Shown here: positions 6,790 to 14,847 of the stretch, piece after piece
How positions within the stretch are numbered: position 1 is the first letter of the stretch
Layout of the letters: every line of letters starts with the position of its first letter
Origin: GCA-003244245 sp035276605
GTDB taxonomy: Bacteria; Actinomycetota; Actinomycetes; Mycobacteriales; Pseudonocardiaceae
Length of the DNA: 24,884 bases
Direction: 5' to 3'
NCBI GenBank assembly: GCA_035276605.1
Contig: DATELN010000165.1
Span: 1-24,884 of the forward strand
Translations under genes and position numbers: made by a program
The notes under the pieces: generated by a model
Told to the model about the DNA's origin: nothing
The model's input: only the letters and a program-made list of their open reading frames with translations
The model's database searches: none

Positions 6790-9636
6790 GTGACCCACGC
6801 AGCAACCAGCGCCGACAGCTTCCGCACCCGCGGCACGCTGTCCATCGGAACCGCGCACTACGAGATGTTCCAGTTGGCCATGCTGGACCGCCGAATCGGC
6901 ACCCAGTGGCGCGCCCTGCCGTACAGCCTGAAGGTGCTTTTAGAGAATTTGCTGCGTCACGAGTCCGACGCTACCGGTGCCCACGTCACCGCGGATCACG
7001 TCATGGCAGTAGCCAGCTGGGATAGGCAAAAAACGCCGTCCACCGAGATCCAGTTCACGCCGGCCCGGGTGATCATGCAGGACTTCACCGGGGTGCCGTG
7101 TCTGGTCGATCTTGCCACGATGCGGGAGGCGATCACGGCTTTGGGCGGCGACCCGCGAGCGGTCAACCCGCTTGCCCCGGCCGAACTGGTCATCGACCAC
7201 TCCGTGATCGCGGACGTGTTCGGCCGTCCGGACGCCTTCGAGCGCAACGTCGACCTGGAGTATCAGCGAAACTGGGAGCGCTACCAGTTTCTGCGCTGGG
7301 GTCAGCGGGCCTTCGACGAGTTGAGAGTGGTCCCACCGGGCACCGGCATCGTCCACCAGGTGAATCTCGAGCACCTGGCTCGGGTGGTGATGACCCGCCA
7401 CGGGATGGCTTACCCGGACACCGTGGTGGGCACCGACAGCCACACCACGATGGTCAACGGACTGGGGGTCCTCGGGTGGGGTGTGGGCGGTATCGAGGCG
7501 GAGGCGGCCATGCTCGGTCAGCCGGTGTCGATGCTCATCCCCCAGGTTGTCGGCTGCAAGCTCACCGGATGCATCCCCCCTGGTGCGACCGCCACCGATG
7601 TGGTGCTCACGCTGACGGAGATGCTGCGCCGGCACGGAGTGGTCGGGAAGTTCGTCGAGTTCTACGGTGATGGCGTCGCAGCGGTTCCGCTGGCCAACCG
7701 CGCCACTATCGGCAATATGAGCCCCGAGTTCGGTTCGACCTGCGCCATTTTCCCTATCGACGAGGAAACGATCCGCTACCTGAAGCTCACCGGTCGCCCG
7801 GCCGAGCAGGTCGCGCTGATCGAGGCTTATGCCAAGGAGCAGGATTTGTGGCACGACCCGAGCCGGGAGGCTACCTACTCCGATTACCTCGAATTGGACC
7901 TGTCCACTGTGGTGCCGTCGATCGCTGGACCGAAGCGCCCGCAGGACCGAATCGGGCTGTCTGACGCCAAGGTGGCGTTTCGGCAAGCGCTGGTCAGCTA
8001 CGCGAATGCAACAGCGTTCACCGTGGACGAGGCTGGTCTCGAGTCTTTTCCAGCCAGCGATGCTCCTGCGGTAAGCAGCGGCGATGGCGGCGGGGAACCG
8101 CGTACGGCAATCTCAGCTGCAGCTGGTGCACAAGGTCGGGCCAGCTCCCCGACGCCAGTACGACTGGACGGGGGCGGCGGCTTCGAAATCGACCACGGTG
8201 CCGTGGTGATTGCCTCGATCACCTCGTGCACCAACACCTCTAACCCTTCGGTGATGATCGGGGCTGCGCTGCTAGCCCGCAATGCCGTGGAGGCGGGTCT
8301 GACCGTCAAGCCGTGGGTCAAGACGTCGATGGCGCCCGGCTCGCAGGTGGTCACCGACTACTACAAGAAGGCTGGCCTGTGGCCACCATTGGAGAAGTTG
8401 GGCTTCCACCTGGTGGGCTACGGGTGCACTACCTGCATTGGCAACTCGGGTCCGCTGCCGCAGGAGGTCGCGCATGCCGTCCGCGAAGCCGATCTCGCGG
8501 TGGTCAGCGTGCTGTCCGGCAACCGCAACTTCGAGGGTCGCATCAACCCTGACACCGCAATGAACTATCTCGCTTCACCTCCATTAGTGATCGCCTATGC
8601 GCTCGCCGGAACGATGGATTTCGACTTCACAACTGATCCGCTGGGGTTCGACCGCAACGGCAAGCCGGTCTGCTTAGCTGACATCTGGCCCTCGCCGGAA
8701 GAGATCCAAAAGGTGATCGACTCCGCGATCAGTCAGGAAATGTTCGCCAAGGACTATGCCGACGTTTTCACTGGGGACGCGCGCTGGCAATCACTACCAA
8801 CGCCGGAAGGCGAAATCTTCACCTGGGATCCAGAGTCGACGTATGTGCGCAAACCTCCGTATTTCGAGGGAATGACAGGCCAGCCGCCTCCAGTGATCGA
8901 CATACGCGGGGCGCGCGTGCTGGCGCTGCTCGGCGATTCAGTGACTACTGATCACATCTCTCCGGCGGGATCGATCAAGACGGACTCCCCCGCTGGTCGC
9001 TACCTGGCTGAACGGGGTGTCGAACGCAAGGATTTCAACTCCTACGGATCTCGCCGGGGCAATCACGAGGTGATGATTCGCGGCACTTTTGCCAATATCC
9101 GTTTGCGTAATCTACTGCTGAACAATGTCAGCGGTGGTTTCACCCGTGACTTCACCGCTTCTCCCGATGCTGGTCCGGTGCCCATTTACGACGCCGCCCA
9201 GCGTTATGCCCAAGCAGGTATTCCGCTGCTGGTTGTGGGCGGCAAGGAGTACGGCTCTGGTTCATCGCGGGACTGGGCGGCCAAAGGCACCCGCCTGCTC
9301 GGAGTGCGCGCGGTGCTGGCCGAGTCCTTCGAGCGCATCCACCGCTCGAACTTGATCGGCATGGGTGTCCTTCCGCTGCAGTTCCCCGCCGGTGAGTCAG
9401 CGTCGTCGCTGGGCCTAGATGGCACTGAAACCTTCGACATCTCGGGCGTGACCGCCCTCAACGACGGCTCCATCCCGACGACTGTGCGCATCACAGCCAC
9501 CCGCGAAGCAACCGATCCGGTGCACTTCGACGCCGTACTGCGCATCGACACCCCCGGTGAGGCTGAGTACTACCGCCACGGCGGGATTCTGCCCTGCGTT
9601 TTGCGAGCCATGGCGCGCAAAACGCAGGGCTCGTGA
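6790..9636 (+). CDS. acnA: Aconitate hydratase A
   Basis: This is the [4Fe-4S] aconitase of the TCA cycle, which interconverts citrate and isocitrate. The start is placed at GTG 6790 because GAGGAGG lies 5 nt upstream; the GTG at 6784 overlaps that site. This gives 948 residues, close to the 943 of M. tuberculosis Acn. The iron-sulfur ligands are Cys480 (SCTNTSNPS), Cys546 and Cys549 (GCTTCIGNSGPL). Substrate motifs include GTDSHTTMVNGLGVLGWGVG, GDSVTTDHISPAG, and GGKEYGSGSSRDWAAKGT in the C-terminal swivel domain. A Gly/Ser/Pro-rich stretch around residues 425-465 is a loose linker before the cysteine loop. The last 14 codons and the stop overlap two palindromes, so the terminal residues ARKTQGS may come from repeat DNA rather than from conserved enzyme sequence. 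It is divergent from the acyl-CoA synthetase. Confidence 0.97.
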   Translation: MTHAATSADSFRTRGTLSIGTAHYEMFQLAMLDRRIGTQWRALPYSLKVLLENLLRHESDATGAHVTADHVMAVASWDRQKTPSTEIQFTPARVIMQDFTGVPCLVDLATMREAITALGGDPRAVNPLAPAELVIDHSVIADVFGRPDAFERNVDLEYQRNWERYQFLRWGQRAFDELRVVPPGTGIVHQVNLEHLARVVMTRHGMAYPDTVVGTDSHTTMVNGLGVLGWGVGGIEAEAAMLGQPVSMLIPQVVGCKLTGCIPPGATATDVVLTLTEMLRRHGVVGKFVEFYGDGVAAVPLANRATIGNMSPEFGSTCAIFPIDEETIRYLKLTGRPAEQVALIEAYAKEQDLWHDPSREATYSDYLELDLSTVVPSIAGPKRPQDRIGLSDAKVAFRQALVSYANATAFTVDEAGLESFPASDAPAVSSGDGGGEPRTAISAAAGAQGRASSPTPVRLDGGGGFEIDHGAVVIASITSCTNTSNPSVMIGAALLARNAVEAGLTVKPWVKTSMAPGSQVVTDYYKKAGLWPPLEKLGFHLVGYGCTTCIGNSGPLPQEVAHAVREADLAVVSVLSGNRNFEGRINPDTAMNYLASPPLVIAYALAGTMDFDFTTDPLGFDRNGKPVCLADIWPSPEEIQKVIDSAISQEMFAKDYADVFTGDARWQSLPTPEGEIFTWDPESTYVRKPPYFEGMTGQPPPVIDIRGARVLALLGDSVTTDHISPAGSIKTDSPAGRYLAERGVERKDFNSYGSRRGNHEVMIRGTFANIRLRNLLLNNVSGGFTRDFTASPDAGPVPIYDAAQRYAQAGIPLLVVGGKEYGSGSSRDWAAKGTRLLGVRAVLAESFERIHRSNLIGMGVLPLQFPAGESASSLGLDGTETFDISGVTALNDGSIPTTVRITATREATDPVHFDAVLRIDTPGEAEYYRHGGILPCVLRAMARKTQGS
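9591..9630 (+). repeat. Perfect 15-bp inverted repeat inside the end of the aconitase gene
   Basis: The arms are GCCCTGCGTTTTGCG (9591-9605) and its exact inverse at 9616-9630, with a 10-nt loop that is itself near-palindromic around CCATGG. The hairpin lies in coding sequence, just before the stop codon, and abuts the next palindrome (they share 9629-9630). Confidence 0.8.
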
Positions 9637-9676
9637 GTGGCAAACGGTGCTATAGCACCGTTTGCCACTCACGAGC
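9629..9676 (+). terminator. Perfect 48-bp palindrome over the aconitase stop codon
   Basis: The sequence from 9629 to 9676 equals its own reverse complement, with a half-site of GCTCGTGAGTGGCAAACGGT followed by GCTA. The TGA stop of aconitase (9634-9636) lies within the first arm. It probably acts as an intrinsic transcription terminator for acnA. Its outer GTGAGTG and inner AACnGTG positions match the hairpin at 134-173 near fabG. Confidence 0.75.
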
Positions 9677-9727
9677 TCCTGGGAACAAGGAGGTGAAGCA
9701 CGGGCCGGCAGGAAGTTGAGGTTGGGC

Positions 9728-10738
9728 ATGGCTAGGCAGGTTGTGGTGATTACGGGTGCCAGCGCGGGAATCGGGCGGGCGACTGCGCGGCTATTCGGCG
9801 CCCGAGGGGCGCAGGTCGCACTGTTGGCTCGCGGGCGCGCTGGGTTAGACGGCGCAGCCAAGGATGTGGAAAACGCGGGCGGCACCGCGCTTGCCATCCC
9901 GACCGATGTTGCTGACTGCAGTCAGGTCGAAGCCGCTGCCAGCCAGGTCGAGAACGACCTCGGGCCGATCGACGTGTGGATCAATGTGGCGTTCACCTCG
10001 GTGTTCGCACCGTTTCACGAGATCAAACCCGAGGAGTTCCAGCAGGTCACCGAGGTGAGTTACTTGGGCTTCGTCTACGGGACGATGGCTGCGCTGTCCC
10101 GGATGCGGCCCCGGAACCGAGGCACGATCGTGCAGGTGGGTTCCGCGCTGAGCCAGCGCAGCATCCCGTTGCAGTCCGCATACTGTGGCGCCAAGCACGC
10201 AATCAACGGGTTCACCGAGTCACTGCGTACTGAACTCATGCACGAGGGCAGCAACATTCACATCACCGTGGTGCAGATGCCGGCCGTGAACACCCCGCAG
10301 TTCTCGTGGGTGCTGTCCAGGCTGCCGAGTCACCCGCAGCCGGTGCCGCCGATCTACCAGCCTGAGGTAGCCGCCCGAGGCATCGTGTTCGCGGCCGATC
10401 ATCCACAGCGCAAGCAGTACTGGGTCGGCGCGAGCACCGTCGGCACCCTGCTCGGGCAAAAGATCGCCCCGGCGCTGCTGGACCGCTATCTGGCCAAGAC
10501 CGCTTACCAATCTCAGCAGACCGCGGACAAAGCTCATCCGGACCGATCCCACAACCTGTGGGAGCCGGTGGATGGCACCGACGGGCACGACCATGGAGCG
10601 CACGGGGAGTTCGACGCTCGAGCCCACCGCCGGGCTCCACAGTTGTGGTTCTCCCATCACGCGGGACTGGTCTCGGCCGCCGCTGCGGTGGCCATTACCG
10701 CGAGCGGGGTAGCGGCCGCGTGTCTGCGCCGCCGGTAA
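9728..10738 (+). CDS. Short-chain dehydrogenase/reductase with C-terminal membrane anchor
   Basis: This 336-residue NAD(P)-dependent oxidoreductase has a classical SDR N-terminus (MARQVVVITGASAGIGRATA) with the TGxxxGIG cofactor motif. The active site is SAYCGAKHA (YxxxK), preceded by the catalytic Ser in QVGSALSQ. The usual NNAG motif is replaced by NVAF in WINVAFTSVFAPF. After about residue 250 a His/Asp-rich segment leads to a final hydrophobic helix ending in RRR (AGLVSAAAAVAITASGVAAA), suggesting a membrane-anchored enzyme. The start is ATG 9728, with GAGG about 7 nt upstream, because the SDR fold begins there; the frame is open upstream to 9662. A perfect Shine-Dalgarno match at 9687-9696 is too far away to serve this ATG. 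Its stop overlaps the convergent DinB-like gene by 44 bp. The substrate is unknown. Confidence 0.87.
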   Translation: MARQVVVITGASAGIGRATARLFGARGAQVALLARGRAGLDGAAKDVENAGGTALAIPTDVADCSQVEAAASQVENDLGPIDVWINVAFTSVFAPFHEIKPEEFQQVTEVSYLGFVYGTMAALSRMRPRNRGTIVQVGSALSQRSIPLQSAYCGAKHAINGFTESLRTELMHEGSNIHITVVQMPAVNTPQFSWVLSRLPSHPQPVPPIYQPEVAARGIVFAADHPQRKQYWVGASTVGTLLGQKIAPALLDRYLAKTAYQSQQTADKAHPDRSHNLWEPVDGTDGHDHGAHGEFDARAHRRAPQLWFSHHAGLVSAAAAVAITASGVAAACLRRR

Positions 10739-11279
10739 CGGCGGATCTGGCCGCGCTGATCACGGCGTCCACGTCGTGTAGATGGTGGCGGCCCTCATGG
10801 ACGGTGTGCCGGGCCAGCCAGGCGATGGTTCGCTGCATGGGCGCCGGATAGGTGTAGATGCACCGCCGTTGCCACTGACCGCCGTCCAGCCGCGCGAAGG
10901 CTTTGGCTAGCAGCCCTGCTGCCATCTCGACTTCGTCGGCCACGTCCTCAAGACGGTCGTCGCTGTAGCGGGCGAGCAACACACGCTGATCGCGGTAGAT
11001 CGACGAAAACCGTGGAGTGTCTTCGACCAAGGCCAAAAACAGCCGCTCTCGCTGGGCGAGCAGGACATCACGAAAGTGGCAGCAGTACTCCAGCGCAGAC
11101 CAGACGTCCGGCGCCGACCGTCTCCGTAGCAGGCGTTCCGCGTGCGCGTCCCGAAAGCCGGTTGCCAGCCGCGACCGGTAGGCGGTGCCCAGACAACCCA
11201 GCGTGCCGGGAACGCCCTCGACATCTAGCCCCTCGTAGCGGAAATCGCACTGCCCGCAGTAGTCCATGCCGGCCAGCAT
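10695..11279 (-). CDS. DinB-like metal-binding four-helix protein
   Basis: This is a 194-residue protein of the DinB/YfiT-like fold. The pattern of three histidines expected for the metal site is visible: one in LEYCCHFRDVL (about residue 68) and a pair in the late helix HTVHEGRHHLHDVD. A CxxC pair near the N-terminus (MDYCGQCDFRYEG) could hold an extra metal or be redox active. Proteins of this fold in actinobacteria include thiol-dependent S-transferases that use mycothiol, but which activity this one has cannot be told. The ATG at 11279 lies 7 nt after the stop of the GH15 gene without a clear ribosome-binding site, suggesting translational coupling; ATG 11267 is an alternative start. It is the last gene of the long minus-strand run and overlaps the SDR gene tail to tail. 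Confidence 0.75.
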   Translation of the reverse strand: MLAGMDYCGQCDFRYEGLDVEGVPGTLGCLGTAYRSRLATGFRDAHAERLLRRRSAPDVWSALEYCCHFRDVLLAQRERLFLALVEDTPRFSSIYRDQRVLLARYSDDRLEDVADEVEMAAGLLAKAFARLDGGQWQRRCIYTYPAPMQRTIAWLARHTVHEGRHHLHDVDAVISAARSAVTGGADTRPLPRSR

Positions 11280-11286
11280 GAGCGGC

Positions 11287-13065
11287 TCAGCAGGGGTCGG
11301 TCCAGGGTCGGGTGAGCCGCAGCGCCGATTCCAGCATCAGCGCGTGCACGAAGGCTTGGGGCAGGTTGCCGCGCAGCTGACGCTGGGTGACGTCGTACTC
11401 CTCGGAGAACAATCCGGGCGGCCCGCAGGCGGCCCGGTTGCGTTCGAACCACATGCGGGCGGCGAGCGCCTCGCCCCGCTGGTGATCGGCCAGCGCCATC
11501 AGGAACCCGCACAGCACGAAGGCGCCCTCGGCTTGTCCGAGTTCTCGGCCGTCCTGGCGAAATCGGTAGACATACCCTTCTCGGGCTAGCTCCTTGCGCA
11601 CCGCCGAGACGGTGGCCACGCTACGCGGGTCGGTGCCGGGCAGGGCCCCCCTGATCGCCGGCAGCAGCAACGCGGCGTCGATGCGCGGGTCGTCAGGTGC
11701 GCGTTGCCAGCGGCCAGAAGGATGGCGGCAGTCAGCACCGACATCGGCGACGATGGCGTCGGCCAGCCTGGCCCACTCGGCGGCATCGGCGGTGGACGCG
11801 CCCGCGGCGGCTATCGCGCGAAGTCCGGCGGCGCAGATCAGCCGGGAGTGCGCCCAGTGCCGATCGTCGAGTTCCCAGATGCCGGCATCGGGATCGTGCC
11901 AGCGATGTTGGATGGCGGCCACCGCCGTGGTGACGGCTTGGTAGTGATCGCTGCCGAGGTGGTCATGGCGGGCGGCGACGGCAAACAGCAGCAGCGCTTC
12001 GCCGAGGGCGTCGAGCTGGAACTGGGCGTTGACGTGGTTGCCGACGATGTCCTGCCCGCCGGGGTAGCCGGGCAGGTCAAGCGAACGCTGGTCGGGTACC
12101 CGCCCGCCGGTGACGGTGTAGGCGGGCTTCAGGTTGGGCCCGTCATCCAGGAGCCGTTCGGCGACGAACCGGACTGCGTCGTCCATCAGCGGGTGCGGTG
12201 CGTCGGCGGCCACCGCATGGCCGGCGTAGCACTGGTCTCGGATCCAGACGTAACGGTAGTCATAGTTGCGGCCCTGTGCGGCGCGCTCGGGCAGGCTCAT
12301 CGTGGCCGCGGCGACCATCCCGCCGCCTGAGCTGGTCAACCCCCGTAGTACGGCGTAGGCGTGGCGAGCATCGCGGGGAGCGACACTCTCGCCGAGCTGA
12401 GGCATCGCCTCTCGCCAGGCTGCTGCGGTGGCTTCCCACATCCGTCCAGCATCCGGCGGAGGTGCGTCCAGGACGGTGTCAGACAGCTCCAGGATGAGAT
12501 CGTGGTGACCCCCTTCAGGTACCTTTTTGGTGATCCGAAGCGAGCACGCCCACTCTTCGTGGATCTCGGCACCCGCCCCGCCGGTCCAGCGCAGGTGTAA
12601 CTCGCCAACTCGGCCTTCCCAGCAGCCACCCACGCGACGCAGGTGGTTTAGGTGCCGACGACCGAACTCGGCGGCCGGCTCCAAAATGATGCGTACCTCG
12701 GCGGTGCCCTGCACCGCGACGATGCGCCGCAGCAGCACCGCTCGGTGGACGTCGCCAGGAAAGGCCAAAGCCTCGCGGCACTCGATGATCCCGGTTTCGG
12801 TGACCCACCGGGAGCGCCAGATCAAGCTGCCGTCTTCGTAGTAACCGCCCCAAACGAACCGGCCGGTCGGGGTGATTGCGTAGACACCGCTGCCGCCGAT
12901 CAGAGAGCAGAACACCGCATCGGAATGCCACCGTGGGCTGCACATCCAGACGACGTCGCCACGAGGACCCACCACAGCACCGCGTTCGCCATCAGCCAGC
13001 AGGGAGTATTCACGCAACACATGCGGTGGAAACATCGCGACGGTATCAGCATCGGTGCTGGTCAT
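11287..13065 (-). CDS. Glycoside hydrolase family 15 protein (glucoamylase/trehalase-like)
   Basis: This 592-residue protein has the two-part GH15 layout: an N-terminal beta-sandwich beginning LREYSLLADGERGAVVGPRG (about residues 16-250), then an (alpha/alpha)6 barrel containing GRNYDYRYVWIRDQCYAG. The likely general acid is Glu398 in GIWELDDRHWAHSRL, and the likely general base is Glu555 or Glu556 in LFSEEYDV, followed by RGNLPQAFVHALML. Without a signal peptide it would act in the cytoplasm on glucans or trehalose; mycobacterial relatives include a GH15 trehalase, but substrate choice is not visible. The ATG start at 13065 has no strong ribosome-binding site. The gene follows the second permease gene by 34 bp on the same strand, so it may be co-transcribed with the metal importer, although no functional link is obvious. 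Confidence 0.88.
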   Translation of the reverse strand: MTSTDADTVAMFPPHVLREYSLLADGERGAVVGPRGDVVWMCSPRWHSDAVFCSLIGGSGVYAITPTGRFVWGGYYEDGSLIWRSRWVTETGIIECREALAFPGDVHRAVLLRRIVAVQGTAEVRIILEPAAEFGRRHLNHLRRVGGCWEGRVGELHLRWTGGAGAEIHEEWACSLRITKKVPEGGHHDLILELSDTVLDAPPPDAGRMWEATAAAWREAMPQLGESVAPRDARHAYAVLRGLTSSGGGMVAAATMSLPERAAQGRNYDYRYVWIRDQCYAGHAVAADAPHPLMDDAVRFVAERLLDDGPNLKPAYTVTGGRVPDQRSLDLPGYPGGQDIVGNHVNAQFQLDALGEALLLFAVAARHDHLGSDHYQAVTTAVAAIQHRWHDPDAGIWELDDRHWAHSRLICAAGLRAIAAAGASTADAAEWARLADAIVADVGADCRHPSGRWQRAPDDPRIDAALLLPAIRGALPGTDPRSVATVSAVRKELAREGYVYRFRQDGRELGQAEGAFVLCGFLMALADHQRGEALAARMWFERNRAACGPPGLFSEEYDVTQRQLRGNLPQAFVHALMLESALRLTRPWTDPC

Positions 13066-13099
13066 AGTGTCGGCTTGCCCCGCGCGCGGATGGGTAAAC

Positions 13100-13945
13100 C
13101 TAGCGCGCCAGCTGGTAGCGGCGGCGGGTGGCGAGCATCGTGAGCAGGTAGCCGCCAGTAGCGACGGCGAGAATGGTGAAACTTGGCGGCAGCACCGGAA
13201 TCAGGTAGCTGAGCAGCAGCCCCGCCCACACCGTTGCCACCGCGAGCCCAGCCGACAGCAGCAGTGCACGATACGGCCGGGTGGTGAGACGTTGCGCTGT
13301 CCCAGCGGGGGCCGCGAGCAGACCCAGCAGCAGCAGCGCCCCGACCGCCTGGCTTGCCTCGGCGGCAGCCGCACCGACCAAGGCGAGAAAGCTGTAGCCG
13401 AGCAGCCGAACCGGTAGCCCCCGGGCGGCCGCAACCACGCCGTCGATGCTGGCGAACAGCAGTGGTCGGGCGATCGCGATCATGGCGACGGTGATGATCG
13501 CGGCAACCATCGCCGAAGTGACCGCTCGGGAAAGGCTCAATCCAAAAATCGAGCCGAATAGTACGTCAACGCTGGCGCTGCCGTTGTTGGCGCTGCTGTG
13601 GGTGGTATAGAGACTCAGAAAAAGCACTCCGAGCCCGAGAATCCAGGCGAAGACGCTGCCGATGACCACGTCGTCGGCGCGGCCCCGATCACCGAGGACG
13701 CCAAGTGTGATGCCCACACCGATGGTCGCGGCGAACAATCCCCACCGCTGATCGATGCCCAGAGCCAGTGCTGCCAGGGCACCGGTGAACGCCACGTGGC
13801 TGAGCGCGTCGCCGGTGAACACCTGGGCCCGCAGCACGACGAAGTAGCCGACCAGCCCTACGGCGGCAGCGATCGCGGTGCCGGCGAGCAGCGCGTAAAG
13901 CAGGAATGGTGGCAATGTCAGACCAGGGGTCATTGCAGGGGTCAT
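13100..13945 (-). CDS. Metal ABC transporter permease, ZnuB/MntB type (second)
   Basis: This is a 281-residue inner-membrane permease of the ABC-3 family with about eight hydrophobic helices. The family signature is FVVLRAQVFTGDALSHVAFTG near the N-terminus (about residues 28-48). The chosen ATG at 13945 overlaps the TGA of the preceding permease gene (ATGA), and the first helix starts soon after it; the longer open frame to 14095 reads Arg/Pro-rich non-family sequence. It pairs with the other permease to form the membrane channel of a Zn(II)- or Mn(II)-type importer. The two permeases differ clearly in sequence, so a heterodimeric channel is likely. Confidence 0.88.
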   Translation of the reverse strand: MTPAMTPGLTLPPFLLYALLAGTAIAAAVGLVGYFVVLRAQVFTGDALSHVAFTGALAALALGIDQRWGLFAATIGVGITLGVLGDRGRADDVVIGSVFAWILGLGVLFLSLYTTHSSANNGSASVDVLFGSIFGLSLSRAVTSAMVAAIITVAMIAIARPLLFASIDGVVAAARGLPVRLLGYSFLALVGAAAAEASQAVGALLLLGLLAAPAGTAQRLTTRPYRALLLSAGLAVATVWAGLLLSYLIPVLPPSFTILAVATGGYLLTMLATRRRYQLAR

Positions 13946-14847
13946 CGCACGATCCCGGCGACGCGCAGGTCTGTGGTGCCGTCGCGTCGTGAGTGGCGGA
14001 CCAGCTGGCTGCTGAGGTAGCCGGCGAAGGCCACGCTGGTAACCAAGAAACCCACCGGAAAAGGCGTGTAGAAGGCCAGGCTCAAACCTAGCCACGTGAC
14101 GATCAACCCGATCAGGACGGTCAGGATGAGGGCGCGGACCGGGCGCGGAGTCAATGCTTGCGCGGTTGCCGCGGGCATGACCAGCAGTGCGAAGACCAGC
14201 AGCGTGCCGGTGATCTGGCTGACCTCAGCGGTGGCGGCGGCGAGCAGGACCAGAAAGGCCACCGACAGCGCCCGCACCGGGACGTTGCGGGCCAGCGCGA
14301 CCTCGGGATCGACCGAGGCGAAGGCCAGCGGGCGGCCTATCACCGCAAGACACGACAGCGCCACCGCGGCGACTATGCCCAGGACAGCGACTTGTAGCGC
14401 GGTGATTCCCAGGAAACTGCCAAACAGCAGCGCGTTGATGTTGGCAAGGAACCCTTGGTGCAGAGCGACGAACAGAAAACCGCACGCCAGCGCGAAGGCC
14501 TGCACGGTGCCGGTAACCGCGGATTCCTCGGCGTAGCCACCGCGCCTGGTGCGCGGCAGTGCCGCGATAACCAGGGCACCAGCCAGGCAGAAGGCGAAGT
14601 AGCCGTAGTCGGCCGCGACACCGATCAGAACCGCGCCTGCCGCACCCGGAAAACCGATCAGCGACAGGGTATGGCCAGCGAAACTTTGCCGCCGCAACAC
14701 CATGAAATGACCAATCACTCCGGCCAGCACCGCAACGATGGTGCCTGCGCGGAAGGCGTTGACCATGAACGGGTACGACCACATCTGCTGGAGATCGACG
14801 ATGGGGTTCCAGCTCGGGCCTTCGGTGAGCGTCAATGAACGTCGCAT
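13942..14847 (-). CDS. Metal ABC transporter permease, ZnuB/MntB type (first)
   Basis: This is a 301-residue ABC-3 permease with about eight membrane helices. The signature region is HFMVLRRQSFAGHTLSLIGF (about residues 47-66), followed by the conserved AGAVLIG helix. It would import Zn(II) or Mn(II) together with the second permease, the ATPase and the lipoprotein encoded just before. The ATG at 14847 lies inside the end of the ATPase gene (16-bp overlap). An in-frame TTG at 14835 that overlaps the ATPase stop is an alternative. No clear ribosome-binding site precedes either, consistent with translational coupling. Confidence 0.88.
   Translation of the reverse strand: MRRSLTLTEGPSWNPIVDLQQMWSYPFMVNAFRAGTIVAVLAGVIGHFMVLRRQSFAGHTLSLIGFPGAAGAVLIGVAADYGYFAFCLAGALVIAALPRTRRGGYAEESAVTGTVQAFALACGFLFVALHQGFLANINALLFGSFLGITALQVAVLGIVAAVALSCLAVIGRPLAFASVDPEVALARNVPVRALSVAFLVLLAAATAEVSQITGTLLVFALLVMPAATAQALTPRPVRALILTVLIGLIVTWLGLSLAFYTPFPVGFLVTSVAFAGYLSSQLVRHSRRDGTTDLRVAGIVR

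Noticed and set aside
6940..7986. A 348-residue minus-strand open frame
   Set aside because: It is antisense to the well-supported aconitase gene and shows no recognisable motif.
13989..13999. TCGTGAGTGGC in a permease gene, matching the arm of the aconitase palindrome
   Set aside because: There is no inverse arm next to it and it lies in conserved coding frame, so it is probably chance.
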